Source: Elioraea rosea
GTDB lineage: Bacteria > Pseudomonadota > Alphaproteobacteria > Acetobacterales > Acetobacteraceae
NCBI RefSeq assembly: GCF_007644105.1
Contig: NZ_VFAC01000022.1
Span: 1-64,000 of the forward strand
Direction of reading: 5' to 3'
Length of the DNA: 64,000 bases
Part shown: piece after piece, positions 20,362-31,966 of the stretch
Layout of the letters: every line of letters begins with the position of its first letter
Numbering within the stretch: position 1 is the first letter of the stretch
Notes under the pieces: generated by a model
What the model saw: only the letters and a program-made list of their open reading frames with translations
The model's database searches: none
Told to the model about the DNA's origin: nothing
Translations under genes and position numbers: made by a program

Positions 20362-20366
20362 GGACC

Positions 20367-21098
20367 TCAGACCTCCGCGAAGACCTCGCCGGCGACGACC
20401 CGGCGAAGCCCCTGTTCGGTGGCGAGCAGGAGCGCGCCGTCGCGGTCGAGCCCCGCATACCGCCCGGCGAGCATGCCAGACCGGGCCTTGACCGACATCG
20501 CGGTTCCCTCGGGCAGCGCACGCTCTGCCCAGGCGGAGACGAGGCCCGCCATCGCGCCCTGCCCATACGCCTCGAGCCGCGCCGCGAGGCGCGCGACGAG
20601 GCGGTCGGCGACCTCCTCCGGTGTCGGGGCAGCGCCGAGCGCAGCGAGCGACGTGGCCTGCCTGTCCGCAAGTTCCGGAGCGGAGGCGAGATTCGCGCCG
20701 ATCCCCGCCACGAGCCAGGGCGCGCCGTGGCGGGTCGTTCCGCCCTCGACGAGAACGCCGCCGAGCTTCGCCGCTCCGGCGAGGAGGTCGTTCGGCCATT
20801 TGAGCCGAAGCCCAGGCGCATATACGCTCAGCGCATCGTGCAGCGCGAGCCCGGAGAGCAGCGCTGCCGCGCCGCCGACGAGACCCTCGCCCGGCGGCAG
20901 CAATACAGAGCAGTAGAGATTGCCGGGAGGCGAGTGCCATTTCCGCCCCGACCGGCCGCGGCCGGCCGTCTGTTCCCCTGCGAGAACGACGAGCCCAGGC
21001 GGCTCGCCCGCATCGGCGGCCTCGATGGCACGGTCATTGGTGCTGGAGAGGCGCGCGTGCCGCTCGATCCGCCAGGAGACGGGCGGGGTGTCGCTCAT
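20367..21098 (-). CDS. birA: Biotin-[acetyl-CoA-carboxylase] ligase, monofunctional
   Basis: This enzyme attaches biotin to carboxylase carrier proteins via biotinyl-AMP. The 243-residue product has the adenylate loop [18 protein letters not shown] and LKWPNDLL, and a C-terminal SH3-like domain. There is no N-terminal winged helix, so unlike E. coli BirA it cannot act as the biotin operon repressor. The ATG at 21098 overlaps the nuoN stop (ATGA), tying it to the end of the complex I operon. Confidence 0.93.
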   Translation of the reverse strand: MSDTPPVSWRIERHARLSSTNDRAIEAADAGEPPGLVVLAGEQTAGRGRSGRKWHSPPGNLYCSVLLPPGEGLVGGAAALLSGLALHDALSVYAPGLRLKWPNDLLAGAAKLGGVLVEGGTTRHGAPWLVAGIGANLASAPELADRQATSLAALGAAPTPEEVADRLVARLAARLEAYGQGAMAGLVSAWAERALPEGTAMSVKARSGMLAGRYAGLDRDGALLLATEQGLRRVVAGEVFAEV

Positions 21099-22534
21099 CC
21101 GCCGACGAGGGAGCGTGCCGCCATCGCCGCCGCGCCGAGAAGCGGCGCAGGAAGGGCGGCGAACAGGACCGTGGCGGCCCCGGTGGCGGCGACGACGAAG
21201 GAGATCGAGGCAGGCCGAGCATCGAGCGCGACATCGCCCGCATCGAAGTACATCACCTTCACGATCCGCAGGTAGTAGAAGGCCGAGACGACGGAGGCGA
21301 GGACGCCGAGGATGGCGAGCGGCCACAGCCCCGCCTGAACCGCTGCGACGAACACGTAGAGCTTGCCGAAGAAGCCTGCGAGCGGCGGGATGCCCGCCAT
21401 CGAGAACATGAACACCGCCATCGCCAGCGCCATCATCGGCGCGGTGCTGCCGAGGCCGGCGAGATCCTCGATCCGCTCCGTCGCCTTGCCGCCCTTGCGC
21501 ATCGCGACGATGCAGCCGAAGGCGCCGGCGTTCATGACCACGTAGATCGCCATGTAGACGAGCACCGCGCGGATGCCCGCCTCGTCTCCGGCAGCGAGCC
21601 CGATCAGCGCGTAGCCGACATGGCCGATCGAGGAATAGGCCATCAGGCGCTTGACGTTCGTCTGCCCGATCGCGGCGAAGGCGCCGACGAGCATCGAGGC
21701 CGCCGAGATCAGGATGATGATCTGCTGCCACTGAGCGATGACCGGAGCGAAGGGGCCTGTCATCACGCGGAGGAACAGCGCGATCGCCGCCACCTTGGGC
21801 GCGATCGAGAAGAACGCCGTCACCGGCGTCGGCGCGCCCTCGTACACGTCCGGCGTCCACATGTGGAACGGCACGGCGGAGACCTTGAAGGCGAGGCCCG
21901 CGGCGATGAAGCAGAGGCCGACGACGAGGCCCGCGGAGGCCGGCGCCGTGCCCAGCGCCTCGGCGATGCCGGCGAACCGCGTCGTGCCCGCATAGCCGTA
22001 GGTGAGCGAGGCGCCGTAGAGCAGCATGCCGGAGGCGAGCGCGCCGAGCATGAAGTACTTGAGCCCGGCCTCGGTCGAGCGAAGGTCGTCGCGCGCGAAG
22101 GAGGCGGCGATGTAGAGCGCGAGCGAGGAGAGCTCGAGCCCGACATAGAGGCTCATCAGGTCATTCGCGCTCACCATCATCATCATGCCGAGCGTGGCGA
22201 GCAGCACGATGATGGGATACTCGAACCGCGCGATGCCCTCGCGCTGGTGCCAGTCGAGCGCGAGCAGGAGCCCCAGCCCGGCGGCGAGAAGGATCAGAAC
22301 CTTCGCGAACACCGCGAACCCATCGACCACGAACAGCCCGGAGAAGGCGACCGCCGGTCCCTGCCCGCCAGCGATGACGAGCACCGCCGTGCCAAGAAGC
22401 GCGCCGAAGGAGAGCATCGAGACCATCGTCCACGCATCGCGTCGCGCGAACACGCCAACCATCAGGATCGCCATCGCGGCGCAGGCAAGCACCAGTTCCG
22501 GCGCGGCGATCGTCCAGTTCATCGTGGCCGTCAT
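21095..22534 (-). CDS. nuoN: NADH-quinone oxidoreductase subunit N
   Basis: NuoN is one of three antiporter-like proton-pumping subunits of complex I. The 479-residue product has about 14 membrane helices. The conserved helix pair around [16 protein letters not shown] carries the key Glu, and [20 protein letters not shown] carries the conserved Lys. It is the last nuo gene, 3 bp after nuoM, and overlaps birA. Confidence 0.96.
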   Translation of the reverse strand: MTATMNWTIAAPELVLACAAMAILMVGVFARRDAWTMVSMLSFGALLGTAVLVIAGGQGPAVAFSGLFVVDGFAVFAKVLILLAAGLGLLLALDWHQREGIARFEYPIIVLLATLGMMMMVSANDLMSLYVGLELSSLALYIAASFARDDLRSTEAGLKYFMLGALASGMLLYGASLTYGYAGTTRFAGIAEALGTAPASAGLVVGLCFIAAGLAFKVSAVPFHMWTPDVYEGAPTPVTAFFSIAPKVAAIALFLRVMTGPFAPVIAQWQQIIILISAASMLVGAFAAIGQTNVKRLMAYSSIGHVGYALIGLAAGDEAGIRAVLVYMAIYVVMNAGAFGCIVAMRKGGKATERIEDLAGLGSTAPMMALAMAVFMFSMAGIPPLAGFFGKLYVFVAAVQAGLWPLAILGVLASVVSAFYYLRIVKVMYFDAGDVALDARPASISFVVAATGAATVLFAALPAPLLGAAAMAARSLVGG

Positions 22535-22537
22535 CGC

Positions 22538-24052
22538 TCAGAGCCCTGCGAGCTGGCGTGTCGCCGCAATCGCCGCCTGGTGCTGGGCGATCAGGCGGGA
22601 CACGGACTGGTCGAAGAAGGCGGTGAAGGTGGTGGGGTAGATGCCCATCCACAGCGTCAGCACCGCGAGGGGCGCAAACACCGCGATCTCGCGCGGCGAG
22701 AGGTCCCCGAGCCCCTTCAGGTTCTCCTTGGTCAGCGCGCCGAAGATCACGCGCCGGTAGAGATAAAGCATGTAGCCCGCGCCGAGCACCATGCCTGAGG
22801 CGGCGAGAAGCGCGAGCAGCTTGCTCACCTGCCAGGCGCCGACGATGGCGAGGAACTCGCCGACGAACCCGGAAGTCCCGGGAAGGCCGACGGAGGCCAT
22901 GGTGAACAGCATGAAGAGAAGCGCGTAGCGCGGCATGGTGCTCGCAAGTCCGCCATAGGCAGCGATCTCGCGCGTGTGCATCCGGTCATAGATCACGCCG
23001 ACGCAGAGGAAGAGGGCGCCCGAGACGACACCGTGCGAGAGCATCTGGAAGATCGCGCCCTCGATGCCCTGCTGGTTCAGCGTGAACAGCCCGAGCGTCA
23101 CGAGCCCCATGTGCGCCACGGAGGAATAGGCGATCAGCTTCTTGATGTCAGTCTGCGCGAGCGCGACGAGCGAGGTGTAGACAACGGCGATGACCGACAG
23201 CGCGAAGATGAAGGGCGCGAGCTCGACGGTCGCGTCCGGCATCATCGGGATCGAGAAGCGCAGGAACCCGTAGCCGCCCATCTTCAGGAGCACGCCCGCG
23301 AGGATCACCGAACCCGCCGTCGGCGCCTCCACATGCGCGTCGGGCAGCCAGGTGTGCAGCGGCCACATCGGCACCTTCACCGCGAAGGAGGCGAAGAAGG
23401 CGAGGAACAGCCAGGTCTGTGCTGCGGGCGCGATGCGGTGCTGCAGCAGCGCTGGGATGTCGGTCGTGCCGGCGTCGAGATAGATCCAGATCAGCGCCAG
23501 AAGCATCAGCACCGAGCCGAGCAGCGTGTAGAGGAAGAACTTGAACGCCGCGTAGGTCCGCCGCGCTCCGCCCCAGACGCCGATGATCAGGAACATCGGG
23601 ATCAGCACGCCTTCGAAGAAGACGTAGAAGATCACCATGTCCAGCGCGCAGAACATGCCGACCATCATCGTCTCGAGGACGAGGAAGGCCATCATGTACT
23701 CGCGAACGCGGGTCTGGACCGATTGCCAGGAGGCGACGATGCAGATCGGCGTCAGAAGCGTCGAGAGCAGGACGAAGAGGACGGAAAGGCCGTCGACCCC
23801 CATGTGGTAGCCGATGCCGAGGCCCTCGAGCCACAGCCCCTGCTCGACGAACTGGAAGCCCGCGCTGTCGGTGTCGAAGCGGAACCAGAGGATCAGCGAG
23901 ATCGCGAAGACGATCGAGCTCGTCCACAGAGCGGTCCAGCGCGCATTCTGCGCCACGGTGCGCTCGTCGCCCTGGACGGTCGCGATGATCGCGGCACCGA
24001 GCAGGGGAAGGAAGGTGATGAGGCTGAGCAGCGGGAAGCCCGCGTCGTTCAT
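22538..24052 (-). CDS. nuoM: NADH-quinone oxidoreductase subunit M
   Basis: This is an antiporter-like complex I membrane subunit of 504 residues. It shows the conserved Glu region [20 protein letters not shown] and [20 protein letters not shown], the hallmark of the family with the pump Lys. Further sites include [19 protein letters not shown]. It starts one base after the nuoL stop and ends three bases before nuoN. Confidence 0.96.
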   Translation of the reverse strand: MNDAGFPLLSLITFLPLLGAAIIATVQGDERTVAQNARWTALWTSSIVFAISLILWFRFDTDSAGFQFVEQGLWLEGLGIGYHMGVDGLSVLFVLLSTLLTPICIVASWQSVQTRVREYMMAFLVLETMMVGMFCALDMVIFYVFFEGVLIPMFLIIGVWGGARRTYAAFKFFLYTLLGSVLMLLALIWIYLDAGTTDIPALLQHRIAPAAQTWLFLAFFASFAVKVPMWPLHTWLPDAHVEAPTAGSVILAGVLLKMGGYGFLRFSIPMMPDATVELAPFIFALSVIAVVYTSLVALAQTDIKKLIAYSSVAHMGLVTLGLFTLNQQGIEGAIFQMLSHGVVSGALFLCVGVIYDRMHTREIAAYGGLASTMPRYALLFMLFTMASVGLPGTSGFVGEFLAIVGAWQVSKLLALLAASGMVLGAGYMLYLYRRVIFGALTKENLKGLGDLSPREIAVFAPLAVLTLWMGIYPTTFTAFFDQSVSRLIAQHQAAIAATRQLAGL

Positions 24053-24053
24053 C

Positions 24054-25985
24054 TCAGAAGCGCCCCGTCGCGAACAGCGTCACCAGAACGACGATGCCGA
24101 TCATCATCGCGAAGGCGTAGTGGTAGACGAGGCCCGTCTGCAGCTTCACGACCTTCGAGGCCGTCGCCTTCGCCGCGGCGGCGATGCCGTCCGGGCCGAA
24201 CCCGTCAATGATCGCCCCGTCGCCGCCCTTCCAGAGCGCGCGCCCGATGACCATCGAGGGGCGGACGAACAATGCGTCGTAGAGCTCGTCGAAGTACCAC
24301 TTGTTCAGGAGGAACTGGTACACGCCCTGGAAGCGCGCCGCGATCCGCGCCGGCAGGCCGGGCGCGCCCATGTAGAGCGCGTAGGCGAGCGCGATGCCCG
24401 AGACACCCATGACGACCGGCAGCCACTTCACCCAGAGCGGAACGTGGTGGGCGTTCTCCATCGCGTCGTTGCCTGGCGCGACGACAATCGCGGTGCGCCA
24501 GAAATCCTGCCAGTGGTGGCCGACGAAGGGCTCGTAGAACACCGCGCCGGCGAACACCGCGCCGATGGCGAGCACGACAAGAGGCAGCACCATCACGGGC
24601 GGGCTCTCGTGCACATGCTCCATCACGTGATGGTCTGCCCTCGGCTCGCCATGGAAGGTGAGGATGAGCAGGCGCCAGGAGTAGAAGGCGGTGAGGAAGG
24701 CAGCGATGATGCCGCACCAGAACGCGTACTGGCCGACAGCGGTGTGCGCGCCCCAGGCCGCCTCGAGCACCATGTCCTTCGAGTAGAAGCCGGCGAAGAA
24801 CGGCACGCCGGCGAGAGCGAGGTTGCCGATCCACATCAGCGCATAGGTGGCGGGGATTTTCCGCCAGATGCCGCCCATGCGGCGGATGTCCTGCTCGTCG
24901 CTCATCGCGTGGATCACGCTGCCAGCGCCGAGGAAGAGAAGCGCCTTGAAGAAGGCGTGCGTGAAGAGGTGGAAGATCGCCGCCGGGTAGGCCGAGACGC
25001 CGGCTGCGAAGAACATGTAGCCGAGCTGCGAGCACGTCGAGTACGCGATGATGCGCTTGATGTCGTTCTGCACACAGCCGATCGTGGCGGCGAACAGCGC
25101 CGTCGAGGCGCCGATGATCGTGACGAGCGCGAGCGCGACCGGCGCCATCTCGAACAGAGGCGACATGCGCGCGACGAGGAAGACGCCTGCTGTCACCATG
25201 GTCGCTGCATGGATCAGCGCCGAGACCGGGGTGGGGCCCTCCATGGCGTCCGGCAGCCAGGTGTGCAGGCCGAGCTGGGCCGACTTGCCCATCGCGCCGA
25301 TGAACAGCAGGACGGCGCAGAGCTCGACCGCGCGCACCTCTCCGCCGAATGCACTCACCATCGTCGAGCCATGGCCGGCGAGGGCTGCGAACACCGCGTC
25401 GAAGGCGATGCTGTCTGTCAGCACGAACACGCCGCAGATGCCGAGCGCGAAGCCGACATCGCCGACGCGGTTGACGATGAAGGCCTTCATCGCGGCGCGG
25501 TTGGCGCTTTCGCGGTCGAACCAGAATCCGATCAGAAGGTAGGAGGCGAGACCGACGCCTTCCCAGCCGAAGAAGAGCTGGATCAGGTTGTCCGCCGTCA
25601 CCAGCATCAGCATCGCGAAGGTGAACAGCGAGAGGTACGCCATGAAGCGCGGGATGCTGCGGTCATGGCTCATGTAGCCGACTGAATAGATGTGGATCAG
25701 CGTCGAGATGAAGGTGACCATCCCGACCATGACGGCAGACAGCGTGTCGTAGCGAAGTGCCCAGTTCGCCTCGAAGCTGCCGCTGTCGATCCAGGTCGCG
25801 AGCACCACCGTGCGCGCGTTGCCGGCGAAGGCGACGTCGAAGAACAGCGCGACGCCGCAGGCGGCAGCGAGCGCCATGCAGCCGACGGTGACGAGCTGCG
25901 CCCCGCGGTCGCCGAGCGAGCGGCCGAAGAACCCGGCGATGATCGCGCCGAGCAGGGGGAAGAAGACGGCTCCGGTCTCGATCAC
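24054..25985 (-). CDS. nuoL: NADH-quinone oxidoreductase subunit L
   Basis: NuoL is the distal pump subunit of complex I, with the long lateral helix. The 643-residue product has [39 protein letters not shown] and the C-terminal helices that form the lateral arm. The start is GTG at 25985, 7 bp after nuoK. Length is normal for the family. Confidence 0.96.
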   Translation of the reverse strand: MIETGAVFFPLLGAIIAGFFGRSLGDRGAQLVTVGCMALAAACGVALFFDVAFAGNARTVVLATWIDSGSFEANWALRYDTLSAVMVGMVTFISTLIHIYSVGYMSHDRSIPRFMAYLSLFTFAMLMLVTADNLIQLFFGWEGVGLASYLLIGFWFDRESANRAAMKAFIVNRVGDVGFALGICGVFVLTDSIAFDAVFAALAGHGSTMVSAFGGEVRAVELCAVLLFIGAMGKSAQLGLHTWLPDAMEGPTPVSALIHAATMVTAGVFLVARMSPLFEMAPVALALVTIIGASTALFAATIGCVQNDIKRIIAYSTCSQLGYMFFAAGVSAYPAAIFHLFTHAFFKALLFLGAGSVIHAMSDEQDIRRMGGIWRKIPATYALMWIGNLALAGVPFFAGFYSKDMVLEAAWGAHTAVGQYAFWCGIIAAFLTAFYSWRLLILTFHGEPRADHHVMEHVHESPPVMVLPLVVLAIGAVFAGAVFYEPFVGHHWQDFWRTAIVVAPGNDAMENAHHVPLWVKWLPVVMGVSGIALAYALYMGAPGLPARIAARFQGVYQFLLNKWYFDELYDALFVRPSMVIGRALWKGGDGAIIDGFGPDGIAAAAKATASKVVKLQTGLVYHYAFAMMIGIVVLVTLFATGRF

Positions 25986-25992
25986 GGCCCGC

Positions 25993-26304
25993 TCACCCCT
26001 TCATCATGCTGATGTCCTCGACCGCGATGGAGCCGCGGTTGCGGAAGTAGACGACGACGATCGCAAGCCCGATTGCCGCCTCCGCAGCCGCAACGGTGAG
26101 GATGAACATCACGAAGATCTGGCCCGTCAGGTCGCCCAGATGGGCGCTGAAGGCGACGAGGTTGATGTTGACGGCGAGCAGCAGGAGCTCGATCGACATC
26201 AGGATGACGATCACGTTCTTCCGGTTCAGGAAGATCCCGAACACGCCGAGCGAGAACAGGATCGCCGCGACAGCGAGGTAGTGGCCGAGCCCGACGGCGA
26301 GCAT
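25993..26304 (-). CDS. nuoK: NADH-quinone oxidoreductase subunit K
   Basis: This is a 103-residue, three-helix complex I subunit. Two conserved membrane Glu residues take part in proton transfer and are present in [18 protein letters not shown] and [14 protein letters not shown]. The start ATG shares its last base with the nuoJ stop (TGATG), indicating coupled translation. Confidence 0.96.
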   Translation of the reverse strand: MLAVGLGHYLAVAAILFSLGVFGIFLNRKNVIVILMSIELLLLAVNINLVAFSAHLGDLTGQIFVMFILTVAAAEAAIGLAIVVVYFRNRGSIAVEDISMMKG

Positions 26305-26987
26305 CAGTGGTGCCCTCCCCCGTGGTGGCCGTTGCCGTTCGCGTGCTCCGGCTGCTTCGCCGGCTCGTGCTTGGGTGGAACGACCATGCCCTGCCCGACC
26401 TCGACGTTGACCATGTCGAGCGTCTCGCGGCGGGAGCGGTCGATCTGCCGGGCGATGTCCTGCCGCTTGGTGCCGGGCCTGTCGCGCAGCGTCAGCACGA
26501 TCGCGCCGATCATGGCGACGAGCAGCACGATGCCGGCCGCCTGGAACAGGTAGATGTAGTCGGTATAGAGGACCCGCCCGAGCGCCTCGGTGTTAGTGAC
26601 GCCGCCCGGCACCGGTACGGCAATGAGCCGCGGCGCCGAAGGCGAGACCGACCACACCGCGCCGACCATCAACAGCTCGGCAAGAAGCACGAGGCCCACG
26701 GCGCCGCCGATCGGCAGGTAGCGCACGAAGCCCGAGCGCATCTCGGAGAAGTTCACGTCGAGCATCATGACGACGAACAGGAACAGCACCGCCACCGCGC
26801 CGACGTAGACGATGACGAGGATCATCGCGAGGAACTCGGCGCCCGCGAGCAGGAACAGCCCCGCCGCGTTGAAGAAGGCAAGGATCAGGAACAGCACTGC
26901 GTGCACCGGGTTCCGCGAGGTCACGACCATCGCCGCGGAGGCGACGAGCACCGATGCGAAGGCGTAGAAGGCGAGCGTTGCGATCAC
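26304..26987 (-). CDS. nuoJ: NADH-quinone oxidoreductase subunit J with His-rich tail
   Basis: NuoJ has five membrane helices, including the pi-bulge helix [20 protein letters not shown] near residue 60. The family N terminus ([18 protein letters not shown]) corresponds to GTG 26987, giving 227 residues. An ATG at 27017 would overlap nuoI by 17 bp and has no ribosome-binding site. The C terminus is odd: a soluble tail of about 60 residues ends in a Gly/His-rich stretch, [13 protein letters not shown]. The tail is not needed for the membrane core and might bind metal. Confidence 0.93.
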   Translation of the reverse strand: MIATLAFYAFASVLVASAAMVVTSRNPVHAVLFLILAFFNAAGLFLLAGAEFLAMILVIVYVGAVAVLFLFVVMMLDVNFSEMRSGFVRYLPIGGAVGLVLLAELLMVGAVWSVSPSAPRLIAVPVPGGVTNTEALGRVLYTDYIYLFQAAGIVLLVAMIGAIVLTLRDRPGTKRQDIARQIDRSRRETLDMVNVEVGQGMVVPPKHEPAKQPEHANGNGHHGGGHH

Positions 26988-27000
26988 CGCGCGTGCGCCT

Positions 27001-27489
27001 TCACCGGTACGGTCCATCTGCCGCGAGGCGCGCGGCGATCTCGGCCTCCCAGCGGTCGCCGTTCGCGAGCAGCCGGTCCTTGTTGTACATCAGCTCCTCG
27101 CGCGTCTCCGTCGAGAACTCGAAGTTCGGCCCTTCCACGATCGCGTCGACCGGGCAGGCCTCCTCGCAGAGGCCGCAATAGATGCACTTGGTCATGTCGA
27201 TGTCGTAGCGCGTGGTGCGGCGGGAGCCATCCTCGCGCGGTTCGGCCTCGATCGTGATGGCCTGGGCCGGGCAGACCGCCTCGCACAACTTGCAGGCGAT
27301 GCAGCGCTCCTCGCCGTTCGGGTAGCGCCGCAGCGCATGCTCGCCCTTGAAGCGGGGGCTGATCGGGCCCTTCTCGTAGGGGTAGTTGATCGTGACCTTG
27401 GGCTTGAAGAAGTAGCGCAGCGTCAGCGCCATGCCCGAGACAAGCTCGGACAGCAACAGGCCGCGCACCGTGCGGTCCATCACGCCCAT
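27001..27489 (-). CDS. nuoI: NADH-quinone oxidoreductase subunit I (two [4Fe-4S])
   Basis: NuoI carries clusters N6a and N6b on the peripheral arm. The 162-residue product has two ferredoxin motifs, [12 protein letters not shown] and [12 protein letters not shown], separated by about 35 residues, and the conserved DMTKCIYCG context. The ATG is at 27489. A 78-bp gap separates it from nuoH upstream, the largest gap inside the nuo operon, with no visible promoter. Confidence 0.97.
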   Translation of the reverse strand: MGVMDRTVRGLLLSELVSGMALTLRYFFKPKVTINYPYEKGPISPRFKGEHALRRYPNGEERCIACKLCEAVCPAQAITIEAEPREDGSRRTTRYDIDMTKCIYCGLCEEACPVDAIVEGPNFEFSTETREELMYNKDRLLANGDRWEAEIAARLAADGPYR

Positions 27490-27567
27490 TCTACGCTCCT
27501 TCCTCGACTGCCGGGGTTCCTAGCCCCGCGCGTGCCGCGCCGCAACCGCCGATCCGCATGAGCCTGC

Positions 27568-28584
27568 TCATGTCTGGCCGGGCAGCCAGCCGAACGCCAT
27601 CAGCGCCCCGGCCGTCAGCACCACCCAGAGAAGCGAGAAGGGAAGGAACACCTTCCAGCCGAGCCGCATGAGCTGGTCATAGCGGTAGCGGGGGAAGGTC
27701 GCGCGGACCCAGAGGAACACGAAGAGGCAGAGGCAGATCTTCAGCGCGAACCAGATCGGCCCCGGGATCCAGTTCAGCGGCGCGATGTCCCACAAAGGCA
27801 GCCAGCCGCCGAGGAACAGGATGGTCGTCATCCCGCTCATCAGGATCATGTTGGCGTACTCGCCGAGGAAGAACAGCGCGAAGCTCATCGAGCTGTACTC
27901 GACGAAGAAGCCCGCGACGATCTCGCTCTCGCCCTCCGGCAGGTCGAACGGGGCCCGGTTCGTCTCCGCGAGCGCAGAGATGAAGAACACCACGAACATC
28001 GGGAAGAGCGGGATGGCGAACCACAGGCCCTGCTGCGCCAGCACCACCTCGGTGAGGTTCAGCGAGCCGACGCAGAGCAGCACGGTGATGATGACGAAGC
28101 CGATCGAGACCTCGTAGCTCACCATCTGCGCGGCCGAGCGGAGCGCGCCGAGGAAGGCGTATTTCGAGTTCGACGCCCAGCCGGCGATGATGATGCCGTA
28201 GACGCCGAGCGAGGAGATTGCGAAGAGGTAGAGCACGCCGACGTTGATGTCGGCGAGAACGAGGCCCGGCCCGAACGGGATCACCGCCCAGGCGATCAGC
28301 GCCAGCGCGAACGTCAGCATCGGCGCCATCAGGAACAGGAGGCGGTTCGACCCGGTGGGGACGATCGTCTCCTTCATCATCAGCTTGATGGCGTCGGCGA
28401 AGGGCTGGAACAGCCCGAATGGCCCGACGATGTTCGGCCCCTTCCGGAGCTGCATCGCCGCGAGCACCTTGCGCTCGGCGTAGGTGAGGTAGGCGACGCC
28501 GATCAGCACCGGCACCATGATCACGAGGACCGCGACGACGGTGAAGAGAAGCGTGCCGAACGGCGTGGCGAGGAACTCCTGCAT
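27568..28584 (-). CDS. nuoH: NADH-quinone oxidoreductase subunit H
   Basis: NuoH forms the quinone-binding channel of complex I at the membrane interface. The 338-residue product has eight or more membrane helices. Diagnostic stretches are [17 protein letters not shown] near the N terminus and [19 protein letters not shown] in the acidic loop. The start ATG 28584 is 6 bp after the nuoG stop. Confidence 0.97.
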   Translation of the reverse strand: MQEFLATPFGTLLFTVVAVLVIMVPVLIGVAYLTYAERKVLAAMQLRKGPNIVGPFGLFQPFADAIKLMMKETIVPTGSNRLLFLMAPMLTFALALIAWAVIPFGPGLVLADINVGVLYLFAISSLGVYGIIIAGWASNSKYAFLGALRSAAQMVSYEVSIGFVIITVLLCVGSLNLTEVVLAQQGLWFAIPLFPMFVVFFISALAETNRAPFDLPEGESEIVAGFFVEYSSMSFALFFLGEYANMILMSGMTTILFLGGWLPLWDIAPLNWIPGPIWFALKICLCLFVFLWVRATFPRYRYDQLMRLGWKVFLPFSLLWVVLTAGALMAFGWLPGQT

Positions 28585-28590
28585 GACCGG

Positions 28591-30651
28591 CTACTCCGCC
28601 GCCACGGCTTCGGGTGCCGCCACCGTCGCCGCGCAGGCCGCCATGGTCGGCGAGGCGCGGCCGATCGGGTCCGTCCGGTAGAAGTCGCGCACAGGCGAGG
28701 CGAAGGCATCGGTGGCGAGCGCCCGCGGGTCACCCGAGGGGCCGCCGAGATCGGCGCAGCCGCCGCCCACGGGGGCATCCAGCCGCCCCGCGCCGAGGGC
28801 CGCCGCACGGGCGCGCACACCGGCGAGGTCGTTGTAGGAAAGCGTCGCACCGAGCACGGCCGAGGCGGCGCGGATGATCGCCCAATCCTCCTTGGCCTCG
28901 CCTGGCGGGAACACGGCCCGGAAGCCCTGCTGCAGGCGCCCCTCCGTGTTGAGCCAGGTTCCATCCTTCTCGACATAGGCCGCGCCAGGAAGGATCACGT
29001 CCGCCCGCTTCGCCCCCGCATCGCCGTGATGGCCCTGGTAAACCACGAAGGCGCGGCCGAGCCGCTCCATCGGGATCTCGTCGGCGCCGAGCAGCCAGAC
29101 GAGATCAACGTCGCCCTGCTCGCACCCGGCGAGGATGCCGTCCCGGCCCCGTCCGTCGCCATGCGGCAGGAACCCGATGTCGAGCGCGCCGACGCGGGCC
29201 GCCGCCGTGTGCAGCATGTTGAACCCGTGCCACTCCTCCGACAGCGCGCCGATCTCGCGCGCGACCGTCCAGGCCGCAGCGAGCACGGCGGCGCCATCGG
29301 GCCGGGCGAGCGCGCCCTGGCCGACGATCACCATCGGGTGCTTTGCCGCCTTCAACGTCTCGAGGAAGGCGGCCGAGCCGTCAAGCAACGCGGTCAGCGC
29401 CGCAGGCCCGTCGCCCAGATGCTCGTAGCCGTAGGTGAGATCGGCCGCCTCGCCGATCACGCCGATGGGGAAGCGGCCGGCGAGCCAGCGCTTGCGGAGC
29501 CGCGAATTCAGCACCGCCGCCTCGCGTCGCGGGTTGGTGCCGATGAGCAGCGCCGCGTCGGCCCGCTCGATGCCTGCGATCGTCGAGTTGAACAGGTAGA
29601 AGTCACGCCGCGAGGCATCGATGCGCGCGCCATCCTGCCGGCAGTCGATGTTGCCCGAGCCGAGTGCGGCCATCAGGTCGCGCAGCGCGACCATGCTCTC
29701 GAGGTCGGCCATGTCGCCGGCAAGCGCGGCGATCCTGTCGCCGCCGAGCCCGCTGGCGCGTGCCGCGATCGCCGCGAACGCCTCGGCCCAGCTCGCTGGG
29801 CGAAGCTTGCCCCCTTCCCTCATCCACGGGCGGTCGAGGCGCCGGCGCGTCAACCCATCGACGCTGAAGCGCGCCTTGTCGCTGATCCACTCCTCGTTCA
29901 CCGCCTCGTTCAGGCGGGGGAGGATGCGGAGCACCTGCGGGCCGCGGCTGTCGATGCGGATGTTCGAGCCGACCGCGTCCGTAGCGTCGATGCCGTCGGT
30001 GCGCACGAGCTCCCACGGGCGCGCGACGAAGGCGTACGGCTTGGAGGTGAGCGCGCCGACGGGGCAGAGGTCGATCATGTTGCCAGAGAGCTCGGAGGTC
30101 AGCGCATGCTCGACATAGGTGCCGATCTCCATCTGCTCGCCGCGACCCGTTGCGCCGAGCTCCGGCACGCCGGCCACCTCGGTCGCGAACCGGACGCAGC
30201 GCGTGCAGTGGATGCAGCGGTTCATGGAGGTCTTGATGAGCGGGCCGAGCTCCTTGTCCTTCACCGCCCGCTTGTTCTCGGCGTAGCGCGAATGGTCGAA
30301 CCCGTAGCCCATCGCCTGGTCCTGCAGGTCGCACTCGCCGCCCTGGTCGCAGATCGGGCAGTCGAGCGGATGGTTGATCAGCAGGAATTCCATCACCCCG
30401 CGGCGGGCTGCCCGGACCGTCGGCGTGTCGGTGTGGACCACCATGTTGTCGGCGACGGGGTAGGCGCAGGACGCGATCGGCTTCGGCGCCTTCTCGAGCT
30501 CGACGAGGCACATCCGGCAATTGCCGGCGATCGAGAGCCGCTCGTGGTAGCAGAAGCGCGGGATCTCCTTGCCTGCCATCTCGCAGGCCTGCAGCACCGT
30601 CGCCCCGGGCGGAACCTCGACCTCGATCCCGTCGACTGTCAGTTTCGGCAT
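28591..30651 (-). CDS. nuoG: NADH-quinone oxidoreductase subunit G
   Basis: NuoG is the largest peripheral subunit, with several Fe-S clusters on a molybdopterin-oxidoreductase-like scaffold. The 686-residue product starts with a [2Fe-2S] ferredoxin domain (CEMAGKEIPRFCYHERL, NCRMCLVE). The His-Cys3 cluster HPLDCPICDQGGECDLQDQ and the motif MNRCIHCTRCVRFA follow. The C-terminal domain resembles formate dehydrogenase but has no cofactor site visible, as in other alphaproteobacterial and mitochondrial homologues. Confidence 0.96.
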   Translation of the reverse strand: MPKLTVDGIEVEVPPGATVLQACEMAGKEIPRFCYHERLSIAGNCRMCLVELEKAPKPIASCAYPVADNMVVHTDTPTVRAARRGVMEFLLINHPLDCPICDQGGECDLQDQAMGYGFDHSRYAENKRAVKDKELGPLIKTSMNRCIHCTRCVRFATEVAGVPELGATGRGEQMEIGTYVEHALTSELSGNMIDLCPVGALTSKPYAFVARPWELVRTDGIDATDAVGSNIRIDSRGPQVLRILPRLNEAVNEEWISDKARFSVDGLTRRRLDRPWMREGGKLRPASWAEAFAAIAARASGLGGDRIAALAGDMADLESMVALRDLMAALGSGNIDCRQDGARIDASRRDFYLFNSTIAGIERADAALLIGTNPRREAAVLNSRLRKRWLAGRFPIGVIGEAADLTYGYEHLGDGPAALTALLDGSAAFLETLKAAKHPMVIVGQGALARPDGAAVLAAAWTVAREIGALSEEWHGFNMLHTAAARVGALDIGFLPHGDGRGRDGILAGCEQGDVDLVWLLGADEIPMERLGRAFVVYQGHHGDAGAKRADVILPGAAYVEKDGTWLNTEGRLQQGFRAVFPPGEAKEDWAIIRAASAVLGATLSYNDLAGVRARAAALGAGRLDAPVGGGCADLGGPSGDPRALATDAFASPVRDFYRTDPIGRASPTMAACAATVAAPEAVAAE

Positions 30652-30655
30652 CGTC

Positions 30656-31960
30656 TCACTCCGCAGCGAGCGGCATCGGCCGCGCGCGCCCTGCCTTGTA
30701 GGCGGCGATCCGCTCCTCCATCAGCGGACGGAAATGCCGGATCAGGCCCTGGATCGGCCAGGCCGCGGCGTCGCCGAGCGCGCAGATCGTGTGTCCCTCG
30801 ACCTGGCGCGTCACCTGCTCGAGAACATCGATCTCCTCGGGCTCGGCGCGGCCCTGCACCATCCGCTCCATCACCCGCCACATCCAGCCCGTGCCCTCAC
30901 GGCAGGGCGTGCACTGGCCGCAGCTCTCCACCTTGTAGAAGCGCGACAGCCGCGCGATCGCGGCGATCACGTCGGTGGACTTGTCCATCACGATCACCGC
31001 CGCCGTGCCGAGGCCCGAGCGCACCTCGCGGAGGCTGTCGAAATCCATCAGCACCGTGTCGCAGATCGACTTCGGAAGGAGCGGCACGGAGGAGCCGCCG
31101 GGGATGACGGCGAGAAGATTGTCCCACCCGCCGCGCACGCCGCCCGCGTAGCGCTCAATCAGCTCCTTGAGCGGGATGCCGAGCTCCTCCTCCACGTTGC
31201 AGGGCTTGTTCACGTGGCCGGAGATGCAGAACACCTTGGTGCCCGCGTTCTTCGGCCGCCCGAGGCCGGCGAACCAGGCATGGCCGCGGCGCAGGATCGT
31301 CGGCACCACCGCGATGCTCTCGACATTGTTCACCGTGGTCGGGCAGCCATAGAGGCCGACGGCAGCGGGGAACGGCGGCTTCAGCCGCGGCATGCCCTTC
31401 TTGCCCTCGAGGCTCTCGATCAGCGCCGTCTCCTCGCCGCAGATATAGGCGCCTGCGCCGCGCGAGACGTAGAGGTCGAAATCGAAGCCCGAGCCGCAGG
31501 CGTTCCTGCCGAGCAGCCCCGCCTCGTAGGCCTCGTCGATCGCCGCCTGGAGGTTCTTGTACTCGGCGTGGAACTCGCCGCGGATGTAGATGTAGCCCGC
31601 ATGCGCGCCCATGCCGACGCCGGCGAGAAGGCAGCCTTCGATCAGCTTGTGCGGATCGTGGCGCAGAATGTCGCGGTCCTTGCAGGTGCCGGGCTCGCTC
31701 TCGTCGGCGTTGACCACGAGGTAGGAGGGCCGCCCGTCGGGCGAGGCCTTGGGCATGAACGACCACTTGAGCCCGGTGGGGAACCCCGCGCCGCCGCGGC
31801 CGCGCAGGCCCGACTGCTTGACCTCCTCGACGATCCAGTCGCGCCCCTTGGCGATCAGTGCGCCCGTGCCGTCCCAGTCACCGCGCGCGCGGGCGCCTTC
31901 GAGCCGCCAGGCATGCTGGCCGTAGAGGTTGGTGAAGATACGGTCCCGGTCATGCAGCAT
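30656..31960 (-). CDS. nuoF: NADH-quinone oxidoreductase subunit F (NADH/FMN site)
   Basis: NuoF binds NADH and FMN, and cluster N3. The 434-residue product has [18 protein letters not shown] for FMN/NADH and [19 protein letters not shown]. The [4Fe-4S] ligands are in [12 protein letters not shown] plus a downstream Cys in GHTICALGD. It starts 6 bp after nuoE and ends 4 bp before nuoG. Confidence 0.97.
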   Translation of the reverse strand: MLHDRDRIFTNLYGQHAWRLEGARARGDWDGTGALIAKGRDWIVEEVKQSGLRGRGGAGFPTGLKWSFMPKASPDGRPSYLVVNADESEPGTCKDRDILRHDPHKLIEGCLLAGVGMGAHAGYIYIRGEFHAEYKNLQAAIDEAYEAGLLGRNACGSGFDFDLYVSRGAGAYICGEETALIESLEGKKGMPRLKPPFPAAVGLYGCPTTVNNVESIAVVPTILRRGHAWFAGLGRPKNAGTKVFCISGHVNKPCNVEEELGIPLKELIERYAGGVRGGWDNLLAVIPGGSSVPLLPKSICDTVLMDFDSLREVRSGLGTAAVIVMDKSTDVIAAIARLSRFYKVESCGQCTPCREGTGWMWRVMERMVQGRAEPEEIDVLEQVTRQVEGHTICALGDAAAWPIQGLIRHFRPLMEERIAAYKAGRARPMPLAAE

Positions 31961-31966
31961 CGCTCG

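Noticed and set aside
20362-20940. Long N-terminal extension of coaX
   Set aside because: It covers birA in another frame, and [11 protein letters not shown] is the conserved family start.
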